A stretch of DNA of 64,000 bases. It comes from Peptoniphilus_A sp001811425. GTDB taxonomy: Bacteria > Bacillota > Clostridia > Tissierellales > Peptoniphilaceae. This document shows, in pieces, positions 18,149-26,684 of this stretch (the first letter of the stretch is position 1; every line of letters starts with the position of its first letter). A program made the translations under genes and the position numbers. The DNA lies in the NCBI RefSeq assembly GCF_001811425.1, contig NZ_KV804703.1, positions 100,603-164,602 on the forward strand, given 5' to 3'. Under the pieces are notes generated by a model. It was not told the DNA's origin. It saw nothing but the letters and a program-made list of their open reading frames with translations, and searched no databases.

Positions 18149-18620
18149 TTAGATTCTGCCTTCAAAGTATATTGTTAGCTGAGATAATATTTGATCCCAT
18201 CCACGGATTCTTGGCGTCCACTTGCTTGATGCATCTACCATTGCAAGGTATAAGCTTTTTTGTAGTGCATAGTCATTTGGAAATATAGCCTTGTTTTTTG
18301 TAACTTTTCTTAGTTGCCTAGCCTATTAAAGTTTTCCATAGCATTTGTTGTGTATATTAGTTTTCGGATACCTTCTGGGTATTTGAAATATGCGGATAGT
18401 TCTGCCCGGTTGTTCCTCCATGAGCTTACACACATTGGATATTTTTTGATTCATTTTTCTTCAATGCTATCTAAATTAGTTAGGGCAAGTTCTTCTGTTG
18501 GTGCTTTGTAGACTGTTTTTAAGTCTTTCATTAATTCTTTTATGTCTTTCATTAATTCTTTTATGTCTTTATATGATACATATTTTATTGAATTTCTTAT
18601 TTGGTGTATTATGCATTTTT

Positions 18621-18645
18621 GCTTGTGCCCTTTGGGTGTATTTCT
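18621..18645 (-). repeat. 25-bp element, copy A, interrupting the transposase
   Basis: Identical at 24 of 25 positions to 19119-19143. Core GTGCCCTTTGGGTGTATT on the plus strand, with a CCC/GGG palindrome. It lies where the transposase should read straight from the catalytic block into KCIIHQIRNS. Confidence 0.8.
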
Positions 18646-19118
18646 GATTTTAGTTAGACTGCTTCTATTGCTTGACTAAATCCTGGTAGGTTATCTGTTG
18701 AGAATATGAGTACATCTTCTAGTCCTCTTTCTTTTAATTGATTTAAGACTAAAAGCCAGTATTTGCTTGATTCATTTTCGCCGACCCAGTGTCTGCCCTT
18801 TGGGTACATTCCTAGTATTTCTTTAAATCCTTCTAAATTGTATCCTAAGGCTACATAGACTGCTTTTTTTACTACTATATTGTTTTCTCTTACATGGTAG
18901 TGAATAGCATCTAAGAATACCATGGGGTATAGTCGTTCTAGTGGTCTGTTTTGCCATTCTTCTATGGTTGGTAGTATTTTATTTGTTATTTTACTTACCA
19001 TTGATTCTGATATGCCGAAACCATAGATATCCTTGATATGACTTGAGATATCTCTTGTTGTCATACCTTTTGCATACATTGATATTATCTGTTTTTCTAT
19101 GTTTGATATGTCTTTTTC

Positions 19119-19143
19119 GCTTGTGCCCTATGGGTGTATTTCT
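19119..19143 (-). repeat. 25-bp element, copy B, interrupting the transposase
   Basis: Second copy (CCCTATGGG in place of CCCTTTGGG). It lies between QVLKK and DISNIEKQIISMYAKG, where the transposase changes frame. Confidence 0.8.
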
Positions 19144-19512
19144 TTAATACCTGTGGTTCAAAAGATCCTTCTCTATCTCTTGGTATGGCAAGGTCTATGT
19201 TTCCGTATGATGATTTGACTGTTTTCTTACTTGAACCATTTCTAGTATTTAGCGATAGTGGTTTTTTCTCCGTATTCATAGTCTAAATGCTCATCTAGTT
19301 CTGACTTAAGCATTTGCTCCATTGTATCTCCTAAAAGATCTTTTAAAGCCTCTTGTAAATCTTGTACTGTTTCTGGTTGATACTCTTCGATTAACATTTT
19401 TGATATTTTGTTAAGTCTTGTTTCTGGTCTTTTTCTTGCCATAAAAATTCCTCCTGATTATTATTATCTTATCAGTAGGAATTCCTATACACAAACTATT
19501 TAACAGTCTCAC

Positions 19513-19978
19513 CTGTTCTAATGCATTCTTTACAAAATTGGCGTTTTGCATCATTTGCGGCTTTGCTCAATGGTTGAAAATCGGATAATTTTTGATCTTC
19601 ATTTCGCATGACTCGATCTTCATTTTTCATACCATTTTTATGGTCTACCTATGGATTTGAGGTCCCTAATATTACACAACGCTGACTTTGGATTTTCCTT
19701 TTTATATCTGCTCTGATATATTGTGAATAATCACCATTATTGAACCCTACAGTTCTTATTGCGTCAGTTCTATTTCCTGGAGTACGAGTTTTATCTCTTT
19801 CAACAATGTACTTTCTTCCAAATGGTCCCTCATCTCTTGACCATCCAGCACCGTTTAAGAGTTGCAGGCCTTGGTATTATCACACAAATTCATCAACAGA
19901 TACCCGTCTACTGAAACCATTCTCGTCTACTCCAGCTAATTCTTCAAATAATTCAATTTTTGTTTTCTTTTTTGGCAT
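19513..19978 (-). pseudogene. Type II restriction endonuclease remnant, truncated by IS256
   Basis: Starts at ATG 19978 and reads MPKKKTKIELFEELAGVDEN, then YQGLQLLNGAGWSRDEGPFG, KYIVERDKTRTPGNRTDAIR, IRADIKRKI, VDHKNGMKN and DFQPLSKAANDAKRQFCKEC before the IS end cuts it off. These blocks resemble a type II restriction endonuclease with an HNH-like DHK site; the family assignment is from memory. There are in-frame stops after DEFV (TGA TAA) and before VDHK (TAG). The 3' part is not found beyond the left IS end. No cognate methyltransferase is in the window. Confidence 0.65.
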
Positions 19979-20192
19979 TTTTTTCTTCCTCCAAAAACAA
20001 TTTATAAGCTTCAATTCCAAGTGCATCGACGATACGCTGTATATTTTCTAGCGAAATACTGCGACGGTAACATTCGATGGCACTTATATAGGTGCGGTGC
20101 ATACCGCACTTTTCGGCGAATGCTTCTTAAGATATTCCCATAGCCGTACGATATTTTTTTAGGTTGTCACCAAATACTTTTATAATATCCAT
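19953..20192 (-). pseudogene. XRE-family controller (C-protein-like), nonsense mutation
   Basis: Reads MDIIKVFGDNLKKYRTAMGI, Ser, a TAA stop at codon 22 (20129-20127), then EAFAEKCGMHRTYISAIE and SLENIQRIVDALGIEAYKLF, a typical lambda-Cro-type helix-turn-helix. The stop replaces the Gln usually found in SQEAFA. Its end overlaps the start of the restriction gene by 26 bases, the arrangement of C-protein/restriction operons. It is therefore probably the controller of the dead restriction system. Confidence 0.75.
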
Positions 20193-20279
20193 AGTTGCAA
20201 TCCTTCATATTTTATAGTATTATCAAAATAAATACAAAAAGTCTACATACAATAAGTAACCGGATAGGAGAGATAAAAT

Positions 20280-21299
20280 ATGTCGAAAGATTTAACAACC
20301 TCCAGAATTGATAGACAAAATATATTGAATAACGAATTAGCTGTTGCTGAAATTCAAAGAACGTCAAAAATCGATTGTATATTATTTGAAGATAAATTAT
20401 ATTTGACAAAAGAAATGGTATCAGATTTCTTTGAGGTTGATACAAGAACAATTGAACGATATATTTCATCTTTTTCTGATGAATTAAAGCAAAACGGATA
20501 TGAGGTTCTTAAAGGTAAAAAACTCAAAGCTTTTTTAAATGCTTTTCAAGAACATTTTGGTGCCGACATTTATGTCGGTACCAAAATCACAGTGCTTGGT
20601 GTATTTGATTTTAGATCATTTTTGAATGTAGCGATGTTGCTTTCCGAAAGTGAAAATGCTAGAATATTACGCCAGTTGATGTTAGATATTGTTATTGACT
20701 TAATAAATCAAAAAACTGGTGGCGGAACAAAATATATTAACCAGCGTGACAAAGACTTTATAGGTGCATATTTACAAGAAGAAAATTATAGACGTGAATT
20801 TACCGATGCTCTTAGAGATTATGTTGATATGGGAAATGCAAAGTATGCTATCTTTACAGATATGATATATCAAAGCATTTTTAAAGAAAAATCTCGTGAA
20901 TATCGTGAAATTTTAAAACTGCAAAAAAAGGAACGGGTAAGAGACACTCTGTATTCAGAAGTTTTAGATCTCGTGGCTTCTTATGAGTGCGGTCTTGCTG
21001 CTATGATTAAAGAACAATCAGAAGCAGTTGGTCATAAACTTAACAACTGGGAAGTTCAAAACATATTTCACGATTTTGAAATGTTGCCACATTGGAAGCC
21101 CCTGATATTTAGAGCAAGAACAAAAATGTCTAGCCGAGATTTAGCCTTGAGAGACGCTTTTCATAAACAGCTTGACGAATATATTAAGCCTTTGGACCGA
21201 GAAGAATATGAAAGGTTTTTAGGAGTAGAAGGTGATCAAATAGAAAAACTCATGCAAGAAAATCAAGATGTTTTAAAACGCTTAAAGGAGCGTGAGTAG
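20280..21299 (+). CDS. Putative DNA-binding partner (antitoxin candidate) of the Fic/Doc protein
   Basis: Protein of 339 residues of a family often encoded next to Fic/Doc toxins. The N-terminal part (YLTKEMVSDFFEVDTRTIERYISSFSDE, about residues 42-68) looks like a DNA-binding helix-turn-helix, followed by a conserved core with TKITVLGVFDFRSFLNVAML and INQKTGGGTKYINQRDKDFI, and a long helical C-terminus. Its stop lies 1 base before the toxin start, so the two are coupled. Antitoxin or autorepressor function is inferred from position only. The ATG at 20280 follows GGAGAG. It starts just right of the restriction remnants and lies on the opposite strand. Confidence 0.75.
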   Translation: MSKDLTTSRIDRQNILNNELAVAEIQRTSKIDCILFEDKLYLTKEMVSDFFEVDTRTIERYISSFSDELKQNGYEVLKGKKLKAFLNAFQEHFGADIYVGTKITVLGVFDFRSFLNVAMLLSESENARILRQLMLDIVIDLINQKTGGGTKYINQRDKDFIGAYLQEENYRREFTDALRDYVDMGNAKYAIFTDMIYQSIFKEKSREYREILKLQKKERVRDTLYSEVLDLVASYECGLAAMIKEQSEAVGHKLNNWEVQNIFHDFEMLPHWKPLIFRARTKMSSRDLALRDAFHKQLDEYIKPLDREEYERFLGVEGDQIEKLMQENQDVLKRLKERE

Positions 21300-21300
21300 T

Positions 21301-21738
21301 ATGGCAGATTTATGTTATATTACTCTTGATGAAGCTATAGAAATTCATAAGCTTACAGTACAGCACAGTGGCGGAGGTGCGTTAGAACACTTTGATTTAG
21401 GCAGATTAGACAGTGTGTTGCAAAATATTCAAAACGATGATTATTATCCGAGTTTTGTCGATAAAATAACGCATCTGTTTTTCTGTGCGTGTGAATTTCA
21501 TTGTTTCGAAGACGGAAACAAACGAATCGCTATTACATTATCAGCTCAATTTCTATTGAAGAATGGCTATTTGTCTGTGGCACAATCTTTTCTGAAAGAA
21601 ATGGAAAACATCAGTTATCATGTTGCTGCCGGCAAAATTGATAAAGACTTATTGTACGAAATAATGGAGTCAATTTTAAAAGGCAGCTTCGAAAGTGATG
21701 AATCGTTAAAATTGAAAATAATCCACGCTATTATGTAG
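21301..21738 (+). CDS. Fic/Doc (death-on-curing) family toxin
   Basis: Protein of 145 residues. The Fic core motif is H67-C-F-E-D-G-N-K-R75 (HxFxDGNKR), with Lys in place of the second Gly of AMP-transferring Fic enzymes, as in Doc, which phosphorylates EF-Tu. ATG 21301 is chosen over GTG 21292 because AGGAG (21286-21290) is too close to the GTG. The preceding 339-residue protein is its likely neutralising or regulating partner. A terminator follows the stop directly, closing a two-gene toxin-antitoxin-like module. All residues of the Fic motif are intact, so it is probably active. Confidence 0.85.
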   Translation: MADLCYITLDEAIEIHKLTVQHSGGGALEHFDLGRLDSVLQNIQNDDYYPSFVDKITHLFFCACEFHCFEDGNKRIAITLSAQFLLKNGYLSVAQSFLKEMENISYHVAAGKIDKDLLYEIMESILKGSFESDESLKLKIIHAIM

Positions 21739-21757
21739 TAGCTATAATAGCGTTTTC
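21726..21757 (+). terminator. Terminator of the Fic/Doc module
   Basis: CGCTATTAT (21726-21734) and ATAATAGCG (21744-21752) pair across a 9-base loop containing the stop codon, followed by TTTT. Confidence 0.75.
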
Positions 21758-21949
21758 GTGGCAACGAAATGGCAACAAAAAATCGGATAGCGTATGCTTT
21801 ACCGATAATTCAAATAATATAGATACTCTTTGTTAAATCTTATAAACAAAAGTGTTTAAGATTGATTTACAGGGAGCGAATGGGAATAAAGGATTATAGC
21901 TTATAAATAGCTTAATTAAGCCAATCTAAAATCTAAGTGTAGCATTAAT
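21758..21949. other. Intergenic region at the right edge of the island
   Basis: Noncoding. It holds the candidate right attachment site at 21878-21889 and a small direct repeat (TGGCAACGAAA, TGGCAACAAAA near 21759-21781). No gene is seen. Confidence 0.5.
21878..21889 (+). other. Putative attR: degenerate copy of the guaA 3' end
   Basis: GAATGGGAATAA matches GAATGGGAGTAG of guaA at 10 of 12 bases and preserves Glu-Trp-Glu-stop. The match is short, so chance cannot be excluded. Confidence 0.4.
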
Positions 21950-22645
21950 AAAAATCCACCGGCGTAGCCGGTGGTTTTGCTTATGCGGTCCAAAGGACCT
22001 TTATTACTAGCTGCGCCTCAAGGGCGCCTGTGGTTTACCACTTGCAATTTTTACTTGCTATCCACTGAAGGGGTCTGTATTATCCATTGTTATCTGACCA
22101 CTTAATTCATCTTCTTTAAGTTGATTTTGTATATATTCTTTTATTGCTTTTGTATTCTTGCCTGCTGTGTCTACATAATATCCTCTACACCAGAATTGTC
22201 TTCCTCTATATTTGTATTTTAGACTTCCCCATTTTTCATATATCATTATGCTGCTTTTTCCTTTTAAAAATCCCATAAAACTTGATATGCTCTATTTTGG
22301 AGGTATCTCTAGTAACTTGTGCACATAATCTGGACATACTTCTGCTTCTATTATGTTTACTTCTTTCCAACTGCATAGTTCCCTTAAAATTGCTCCTATC
22401 TCTAATCTTTTACTTCCATAAAATACTTTTCTTCTGTATTTTGGTGCAAATACTATATGATATTTACAATTCCATTTTGTGTGTGATAAACTATGCGTAT
22501 GATTTAAATTCATAAAAAAACCTCCTGTTATTTTGTGTTTTGGTAAACCACAAATTTATTTTTTTAACACGGAGGTCTTTTTTTTATTTGTCTTTCATCG
22601 CTAAAGCTAAATTGAACCCCCGTTCCAACCGGGGGTATTCTAATT
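21950..22645 (-). mobile_element. IS200-type element with inactivated tnpA
   Basis: A tnpA remnant is flanked by hairpins: CCACCGGC-gta-GCCGGTGG at 21956-21974 beyond its 3' end and CCCCCG-(7)-CGGGGG at 22617-22635 beyond its 5' end, fitting the subterminal palindromes used by IS200/IS605 elements. No tnpB is present. End positions are approximate. Confidence 0.65.
22058..22513 (-). pseudogene. tnpA: IS200/IS605 TnpA, nonsense and active-site mutations
   Basis: HUH single-strand transposase of about 150 residues. It begins MNLNHTHSLSHTKWNCKYHI after AGGAGG and is stopped by TAG at 22294-22292, after EIPPK; the same frame then continues SISSFMGFLKG and KYRGRQFWCRGYYVDTAGKN to its normal end. 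The HUH motif reads D-Y63-V-H65 where His-x-His is expected (one C-to-T change), and the catalytic Tyr region KEYIQNQL is kept. Two independent lesions mean the element cannot move by its own transposase. Confidence 0.88.
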
Positions 22646-22712
22646 ACAATAATGGTTCAAGAAACTAATCTTGAACCATTAAAAACTTTATTTTAAATTT
22701 AAGAAAACTCTT

Positions 22713-23346
22713 TTAATCAAAATTTTCTTTATTAGAAAAAGATTTTTCATATTCAGTAAAATCCTTTGGATTTTCTTCTGCTATAAAGTAAATCTTAGGT
22801 GTTTTGTATTCCCCACTTATATTATCTAAATAGTTTTCTTCAAGTTCTTTACATAAAAAGAAATCTGCCTTTGTGCCTTCTGGTAAGCCGTGATATCTAA
22901 TTCTTTTTAAATATGCATAAATGACCGTAAAAATCAATATTCCCTTCAAAAAACAAAGCCTTACATCCATATTCTTTTGCTTTTTCGATTGAATAATCCA
23001 AAAGCATTTTACCATATCCTAATCTTTTATACTCATTTGCAATGCAGATTGGACCCATTGTCATAATAGGAAGTTTTGAGCCATCGTCTAAGTCAATGTG
23101 AGACTTTACAAAAACATTTTGTCCTATAATTTTTCCATTTTTTTCCATGACAAAGTCTAGTTCAGAAATAAAATTTGGATCTTCTCTTAATTTCTTCAAG
23201 ACGAAATGTTCTGTGCATCCAGGTCTATATACATTCCAAAAACTTTTTCTAACAAGTTCTTCAACTTCTCTATAATCTTCTTCTTTTTCTAACCTTATTA
23301 TAATATCTTTTTTATTCACTATTTTACTCCTTAAATATTTTTTCAT
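22713..23346 (-). pseudogene. GNAT-family N-acetyltransferase, frameshifted
   Basis: The N-terminal part reads IIIRLEKEEDYREVEELVRK through MTMGPICIANEYKRLGYGKM, the acetyl-CoA binding motif, to ALFFEGNIDFYGH, where it loses frame near 22930. The remaining IRYHGLPEGTKADFFLCKEL and GEYKTPKIYFIAEENPKDFT continue in another frame to 22713. Several bases seem to be missing around FYGH. The closest type is a YhbS-like acetyltransferase. Substrate is unknown. Confidence 0.8.
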
Positions 23347-23450
23347 TTCATTAATTTAGGAAGCACTTTATTATTTGTAACCTCCTAAATATCCCACAAT
23401 ATCCAATAAATTATACTTAATCAAACAACATTCTCCTTTTTAATATTTAA

Positions 23451-23465
23451 TAGGTTATTAACCTA
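23451..23465. repeat. Short palindrome TAGGTTATTAACCTA
   Basis: Perfect 6-bp arms around ATT in the AT-rich gap between two acetyltransferase pseudogenes; operator-like, but nothing active is adjacent. Confidence 0.4.
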
Positions 23466-23509
23466 ATTTAATCTAAATAAAAAATAATCAAAAATTATTT
23501 TTTTATTAT

Positions 23510-24212
23510 CTACTTTAAATTGTTTACTTCTTTTTGTAAATTTTCTAAAAATTTTCCAGCGTGAGATCCATCCATTTGAGCGTGATGAAATTGAAAAGAA
23601 ATCGGTAAATAATATTTAAACCTTTTCTTCTTGTATTTGCCCCAAATTATAAATGGATTATTATAAATGCCACTATTCATTCCAAGGGCACCATCAAGCT
23701 CGGTTTCTAAAATTGCTGATGTACCAATTATCATACTATCTTTTGATAAATCTATATCCTCACAATTATCTCTAACTTTCGAAGTAAAGTTTTCATAATT
23801 TTTACTAAATTTTTCTAAATTATCTAGATATAAAATATCACAAGAATTAATTTCACCATCTTTGTTTTTAATTATAGTATTGACTGCAATAGTATCAAAC
23901 TCAATAAGCTTATCTCCCACTGGTAAAAAATAAAACTCCTTAATATCAAAAGCTGCTTTTCCAATGCAATAGTTTAAAGCATATTTAATTTCATATTTTT
24001 CTTATTGCTAATTTTAACCAAATTACTTATATCAATATTCTTAAAAAAAGTAACCCTTAGATTCGGTGCTTTTATCCAAAGTTTAAAAGCCTTTTCTCTT
24101 TTACTTCCTTTAATTTGTACTTCTCTTGCAAAATATATCTCATTTGTTTATAAATAATAATTTCTCTGTTCAAAAATTCTAATCTCATTTTATCATACTC
24201 TTCTTTCTTCAT
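23510..24212 (-). pseudogene. Chloramphenicol acetyltransferase-like pseudogene
   Basis: The C-terminal 136 residues (23510-23920) are intact: MGDKLIEFDTIAVNTIIKNK, then FQFHHAQMDGSHAGKFLENL, which holds the catalytic HHxxxDG motif of CAT-fold enzymes. Upstream sequence to about 24212 carries recognisable CAT-like segments (IKAPNLRVTFFKNIDISNL, YCIGKAAFDIKEFYFLPVGD) but in shifting frames with stops. A trimeric CAT of about 215 residues would need both parts, so resistance is not expected. Confidence 0.75.
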
Positions 24213-24258
24213 TTTTTAATTTTTGTTGCTATTACTTTTATTGACCTCCCTTCTTTCA

Positions 24259-24287
24259 TTGACAACTTAGCTAAATAATTGTATAAT
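24259..24287 (+). promoter_or_regulatory. Consensus promoter of the lysC-asd-hom-thrCB operon
   Basis: TTGACA (24259-24264), 17 bases, TATAAT (24282-24287): perfect match. The leader to lysC is about 95 bases, without a terminator or T-box, so attenuation is not evident. Confidence 0.88.
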
Positions 24288-24390
24288 CGTAAAAATTACT
24301 TTTTAATTTTTTCTGTTTTTTTGTACTAAACATGAATTTTTTAAACATAGTTTTTTGCTTACTTATTTTATTTGAAAAAAGGAGAAAAAG

Positions 24391-25716
24391 ATGAAAGTTG
24401 CAAAATTTGGTGGCAGTTCTCTTGCCGATGCTGTTCAACTAAAAAAGGTTAAGGAAATTATCATGGAGGACCCTGACAGATCCTGTGTCGTTGTGTCTGC
24501 GCCCGGCAAAGGCATAAGCAACAATCACAAGGTTACTGACCTTCTAGCAATGTGCCACGAGCTAAGTGCGCACGATTTGAATTTTAACGAAGTTTACAAG
24601 ATCATCGAGAATGTTTTTATTAATATTGTTGATGATCTTGTTTTGGATATTGACATCAATAAAATTTTAGCTGATGTGAAAAATGAAATTACTAAGGGTA
24701 CAAGCTATGACTTCGTCATCAGTCGTGGCGAATTTATCAGCGCTCAAGTCCTTGCTAATTATATTGGCTATGATTTTGTGGATGCAAGGGACTTAATTGT
24801 TTTTAATGAAGGAACTTTAGATCTAGACAAGTCCTGTGAAAATATTAGAAATATTTTGACTAAGTACGACAAGGCTGTTGTGCCTGGTTTTTATGGCTTA
24901 GATGAGTTTGGCAAGGTCCACACTTTTTCTAGGGGCGGTTCTGATGTCACTGGCTCTGTCATTGCCTCTGCCTTAGATGCAGAAATGTACGAAAACTTTA
25001 CTGATGTCAGTGGCTTTTTAGTTGCCGACCCAAAAATCGTAAGGGACTCCACTCCCATTGGCACTATTACTTATAAGGAACTTCGCGAGCTTTCCTACAT
25101 GGGCGCAAAGGTCCTTCACGAGGAGGCTATCTTCCCTCTTCGCGACAAAAATATTCCTATAAATATAAAAAATACTAATGCTCCTCACGAGGAAGGCACT
25201 TTGATTTTGTCTAAATGTGCTTATAAAAATAAAAATATTGTGACGGGCATATCTGGCAAAAAAGATTTCACTGTTATTAATCTTGAAAAGGTAAATATGA
25301 ACACTGAAAAGGACTTTTTCAGGAAGCTAACTACTGTCTTTGAATCTAACGATCTTTCCATTGAGCACATGCCATCAAGCATTGATTCTGTATCTGTCAT
25401 TGTTTCTGATTCGCAAATTGCTCCAAAGTTAAACAAGGTCATGGAAGAGCTAAAAATCTATTTGAATGTGGACAGTATTAGTTGGGAGCGTGACATATCC
25501 CTTATTGCAGTTGTTGGCCGAGGCATGATAAATGAAAAGGGCGTGTCTTCAAGGACCTTTACTGCTCTTGCCCGAGCTGGCGTAAATATTAAGATGATAA
25601 GCCAAGGTTCCAGCGAAATTAATATTATTATTGGCGTTGAAACTAAGGATTTTGAAAGGGCTATTGAAGCTATTTATAGAGAGTTTTACAAGGAGGAAAA
25701 AGATGAAGAAAATTAA
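24391..25716 (+). CDS. lysC: Aspartate kinase
   Basis: Phosphorylates L-aspartate, first step to threonine, methionine and lysine; 441 residues. N-terminal kinase motif KFGGSSLADA, nucleotide site around FVISRGEFISA, and FSRGGSDVTGS; C-terminal ACT domains from about residue 290 (ISGKKDFTVINLEKVNM, VVGRGMINEKGVSSRTFTAL) give feedback control, probably by threonine or lysine. AAAGGAG precedes the ATG. The stop overlaps the start of asd by 14 bases, showing translational coupling. It is first in a four-gene operon dedicated to threonine. Confidence 0.93.
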   Translation: MKVAKFGGSSLADAVQLKKVKEIIMEDPDRSCVVVSAPGKGISNNHKVTDLLAMCHELSAHDLNFNEVYKIIENVFINIVDDLVLDIDINKILADVKNEITKGTSYDFVISRGEFISAQVLANYIGYDFVDARDLIVFNEGTLDLDKSCENIRNILTKYDKAVVPGFYGLDEFGKVHTFSRGGSDVTGSVIASALDAEMYENFTDVSGFLVADPKIVRDSTPIGTITYKELRELSYMGAKVLHEEAIFPLRDKNIPINIKNTNAPHEEGTLILSKCAYKNKNIVTGISGKKDFTVINLEKVNMNTEKDFFRKLTTVFESNDLSIEHMPSSIDSVSVIVSDSQIAPKLNKVMEELKIYLNVDSISWERDISLIAVVGRGMINEKGVSSRTFTALARAGVNIKMISQGSSEINIIIGVETKDFERAIEAIYREFYKEEKDEEN

Positions 25717-26683
25717 TGTGGCAGTTGTTGGTGCAACTGGTCTTGTTGGAAGTATGATGTTAAAGGTTTTGAGCGAGGAAAATTTCCCCATTGACAATTT
25801 GTACTTGTTTAGCTCAAAAAAATCTGCAGGAAAAATTATTAATTACTGCGGCAAGGACTACACTGTTGAAGAGTTAAAGGAAGACTCCTTTGATGGTAGA
25901 GATATAAAAATTGCCCTCTTCTCTGCTGGAGGTTCTGTCAGCGAAAAGTTTGCTCCTATTGCCGCAAAGGCTGGCGTAACTGTTGTGGACAATTCCTCTG
26001 CCTTTAGAATGGACCCAGAAGTTCCCCTAGTTGTTCCAGAAATCAACCCTGAGGACATTAAAATGAACAAGGGAATTATTGCCAACCCAAATTGTTCAAC
26101 TATTCAGTCAGTCCTCCCTCTTAAGCCAATTCATGACAAGTACAAGATTAAGAGAGTTATCTACTCAACTTATCAATCTGTATCTGGCTCTGGCATCAAG
26201 GGGATTTCTGACCTTGAAGAGGGAACAAATCTTGCTTACAAGTATCCAATTGTAAATAACTGTATTCCACAAATCGATGTTTTCTTGGACAATGGCTACA
26301 CAAAGGAAGAGATGAAGATGATTAACGAAACTAAAAAAATTCTTCACGACCACTCCCTACTTGTGACAGCTACAACTGTGCGTGTTCCTGTAAAAAATTC
26401 TCACAGCATTTCTATAAATGTTGAAGTGGAAAAACCCTTTGAAATTGAAGATGTGAAAAAAATCATAGCTGATTATCCTGGCATGATTTTAAAGGACGAT
26501 CCAGCCAATGAAATTTACCCAATGCCACTCATGTCAGCTGACAAAAACGAAGTTTATGTTGGAAGAATTAGAAGAGACTTCACTGTTGAAAATGGCATCA
26601 ACCTTTGGTCCTGTGCCGACAACATTAGAAAGGGCGCTGCAACTAATGCTGTGCAAATAGCAAAGAAACTCCTGGAGGTTTGA
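25703..26683 (+). CDS. asd: Aspartate-semialdehyde dehydrogenase
   Basis: NADPH-dependent reduction of aspartyl phosphate to the semialdehyde; 326 residues. The start at 25703 (MKKINVAVVGATGLVG) is chosen because AGGAGG lies 6 bases ahead; an upstream in-frame ATG inside lysC has no ribosome site. The Rossmann motif GATGLVG is at residues 10-16, the active-site Cys lies in NPNCSTIQS, and VSGSG and GRIRRD are the substrate-binding parts. It overlaps lysC, and hom begins 1 base after its stop. Confidence 0.95.
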   Translation: MKKINVAVVGATGLVGSMMLKVLSEENFPIDNLYLFSSKKSAGKIINYCGKDYTVEELKEDSFDGRDIKIALFSAGGSVSEKFAPIAAKAGVTVVDNSSAFRMDPEVPLVVPEINPEDIKMNKGIIANPNCSTIQSVLPLKPIHDKYKIKRVIYSTYQSVSGSGIKGISDLEEGTNLAYKYPIVNNCIPQIDVFLDNGYTKEEMKMINETKKILHDHSLLVTATTVRVPVKNSHSISINVEVEKPFEIEDVKKIIADYPGMILKDDPANEIYPMPLMSADKNEVYVGRIRRDFTVENGINLWSCADNIRKGAATNAVQIAKKLLEV

Positions 26684-26684
26684 T

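Larger units (their letters stand above)
18149..19442 (-). pseudogene. IS256-family transposase, frameshifted
   Basis: Mutator/IS256 DDE transposase broken into several frames. The N-terminus (MARKRPETRLNKISKMLIEE) reads from 19442. The next block (KKPLSLNTRNGSSKKTVKSS, then IDLAIPRDREGSFEPQVLKK) is in another frame. The core MYAKGMTTRDISSHIKDIYG with catalytic-region DAIHYHV and FSTDNLPGFSQAI follows, then a further frame (KCIIHQIRNSIKYV) and the C-terminal QLTIYFEGRI ending at 18149. Interruptions coincide with two copies of a 25-bp sequence at 18621-18645 and 19119-19143. It cannot make a full transposase. Confidence 0.85.
17858..19512 (-). mobile_element. Decayed IS256-family insertion sequence
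   Basis: An IS256-type transposase remnant is flanked by related ends: AGTTTTGTGTAT at 17869-17879 region on the left, and ATACACAAACT at 19487-19497 (reverse complement AGTTTGTGTAT) on the right, with GTGAGACTG marking the outer right end. The ends are only partly matched, and I see no target duplication. The element sits inside a restriction-endonuclease remnant that continues to the right of it. Boundaries are accurate to about 10 bases. Confidence 0.7.

Noticed and set aside
18530..18580. Tandem 22-bp duplication in the transposase remnant as a CRISPR-like repeat
   Set aside because: Only two adjacent copies without spacers; a simple duplication inside a pseudogene. No CRISPR array was seen anywhere in the window.
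24332..24394. 20-codon frame in the lysC leader ending as it overlaps the lysC start
   Set aside because: No Shine-Dalgarno, no run of Thr/Ile/Lys codons and no terminator, so a threonine leader peptide is not supported.
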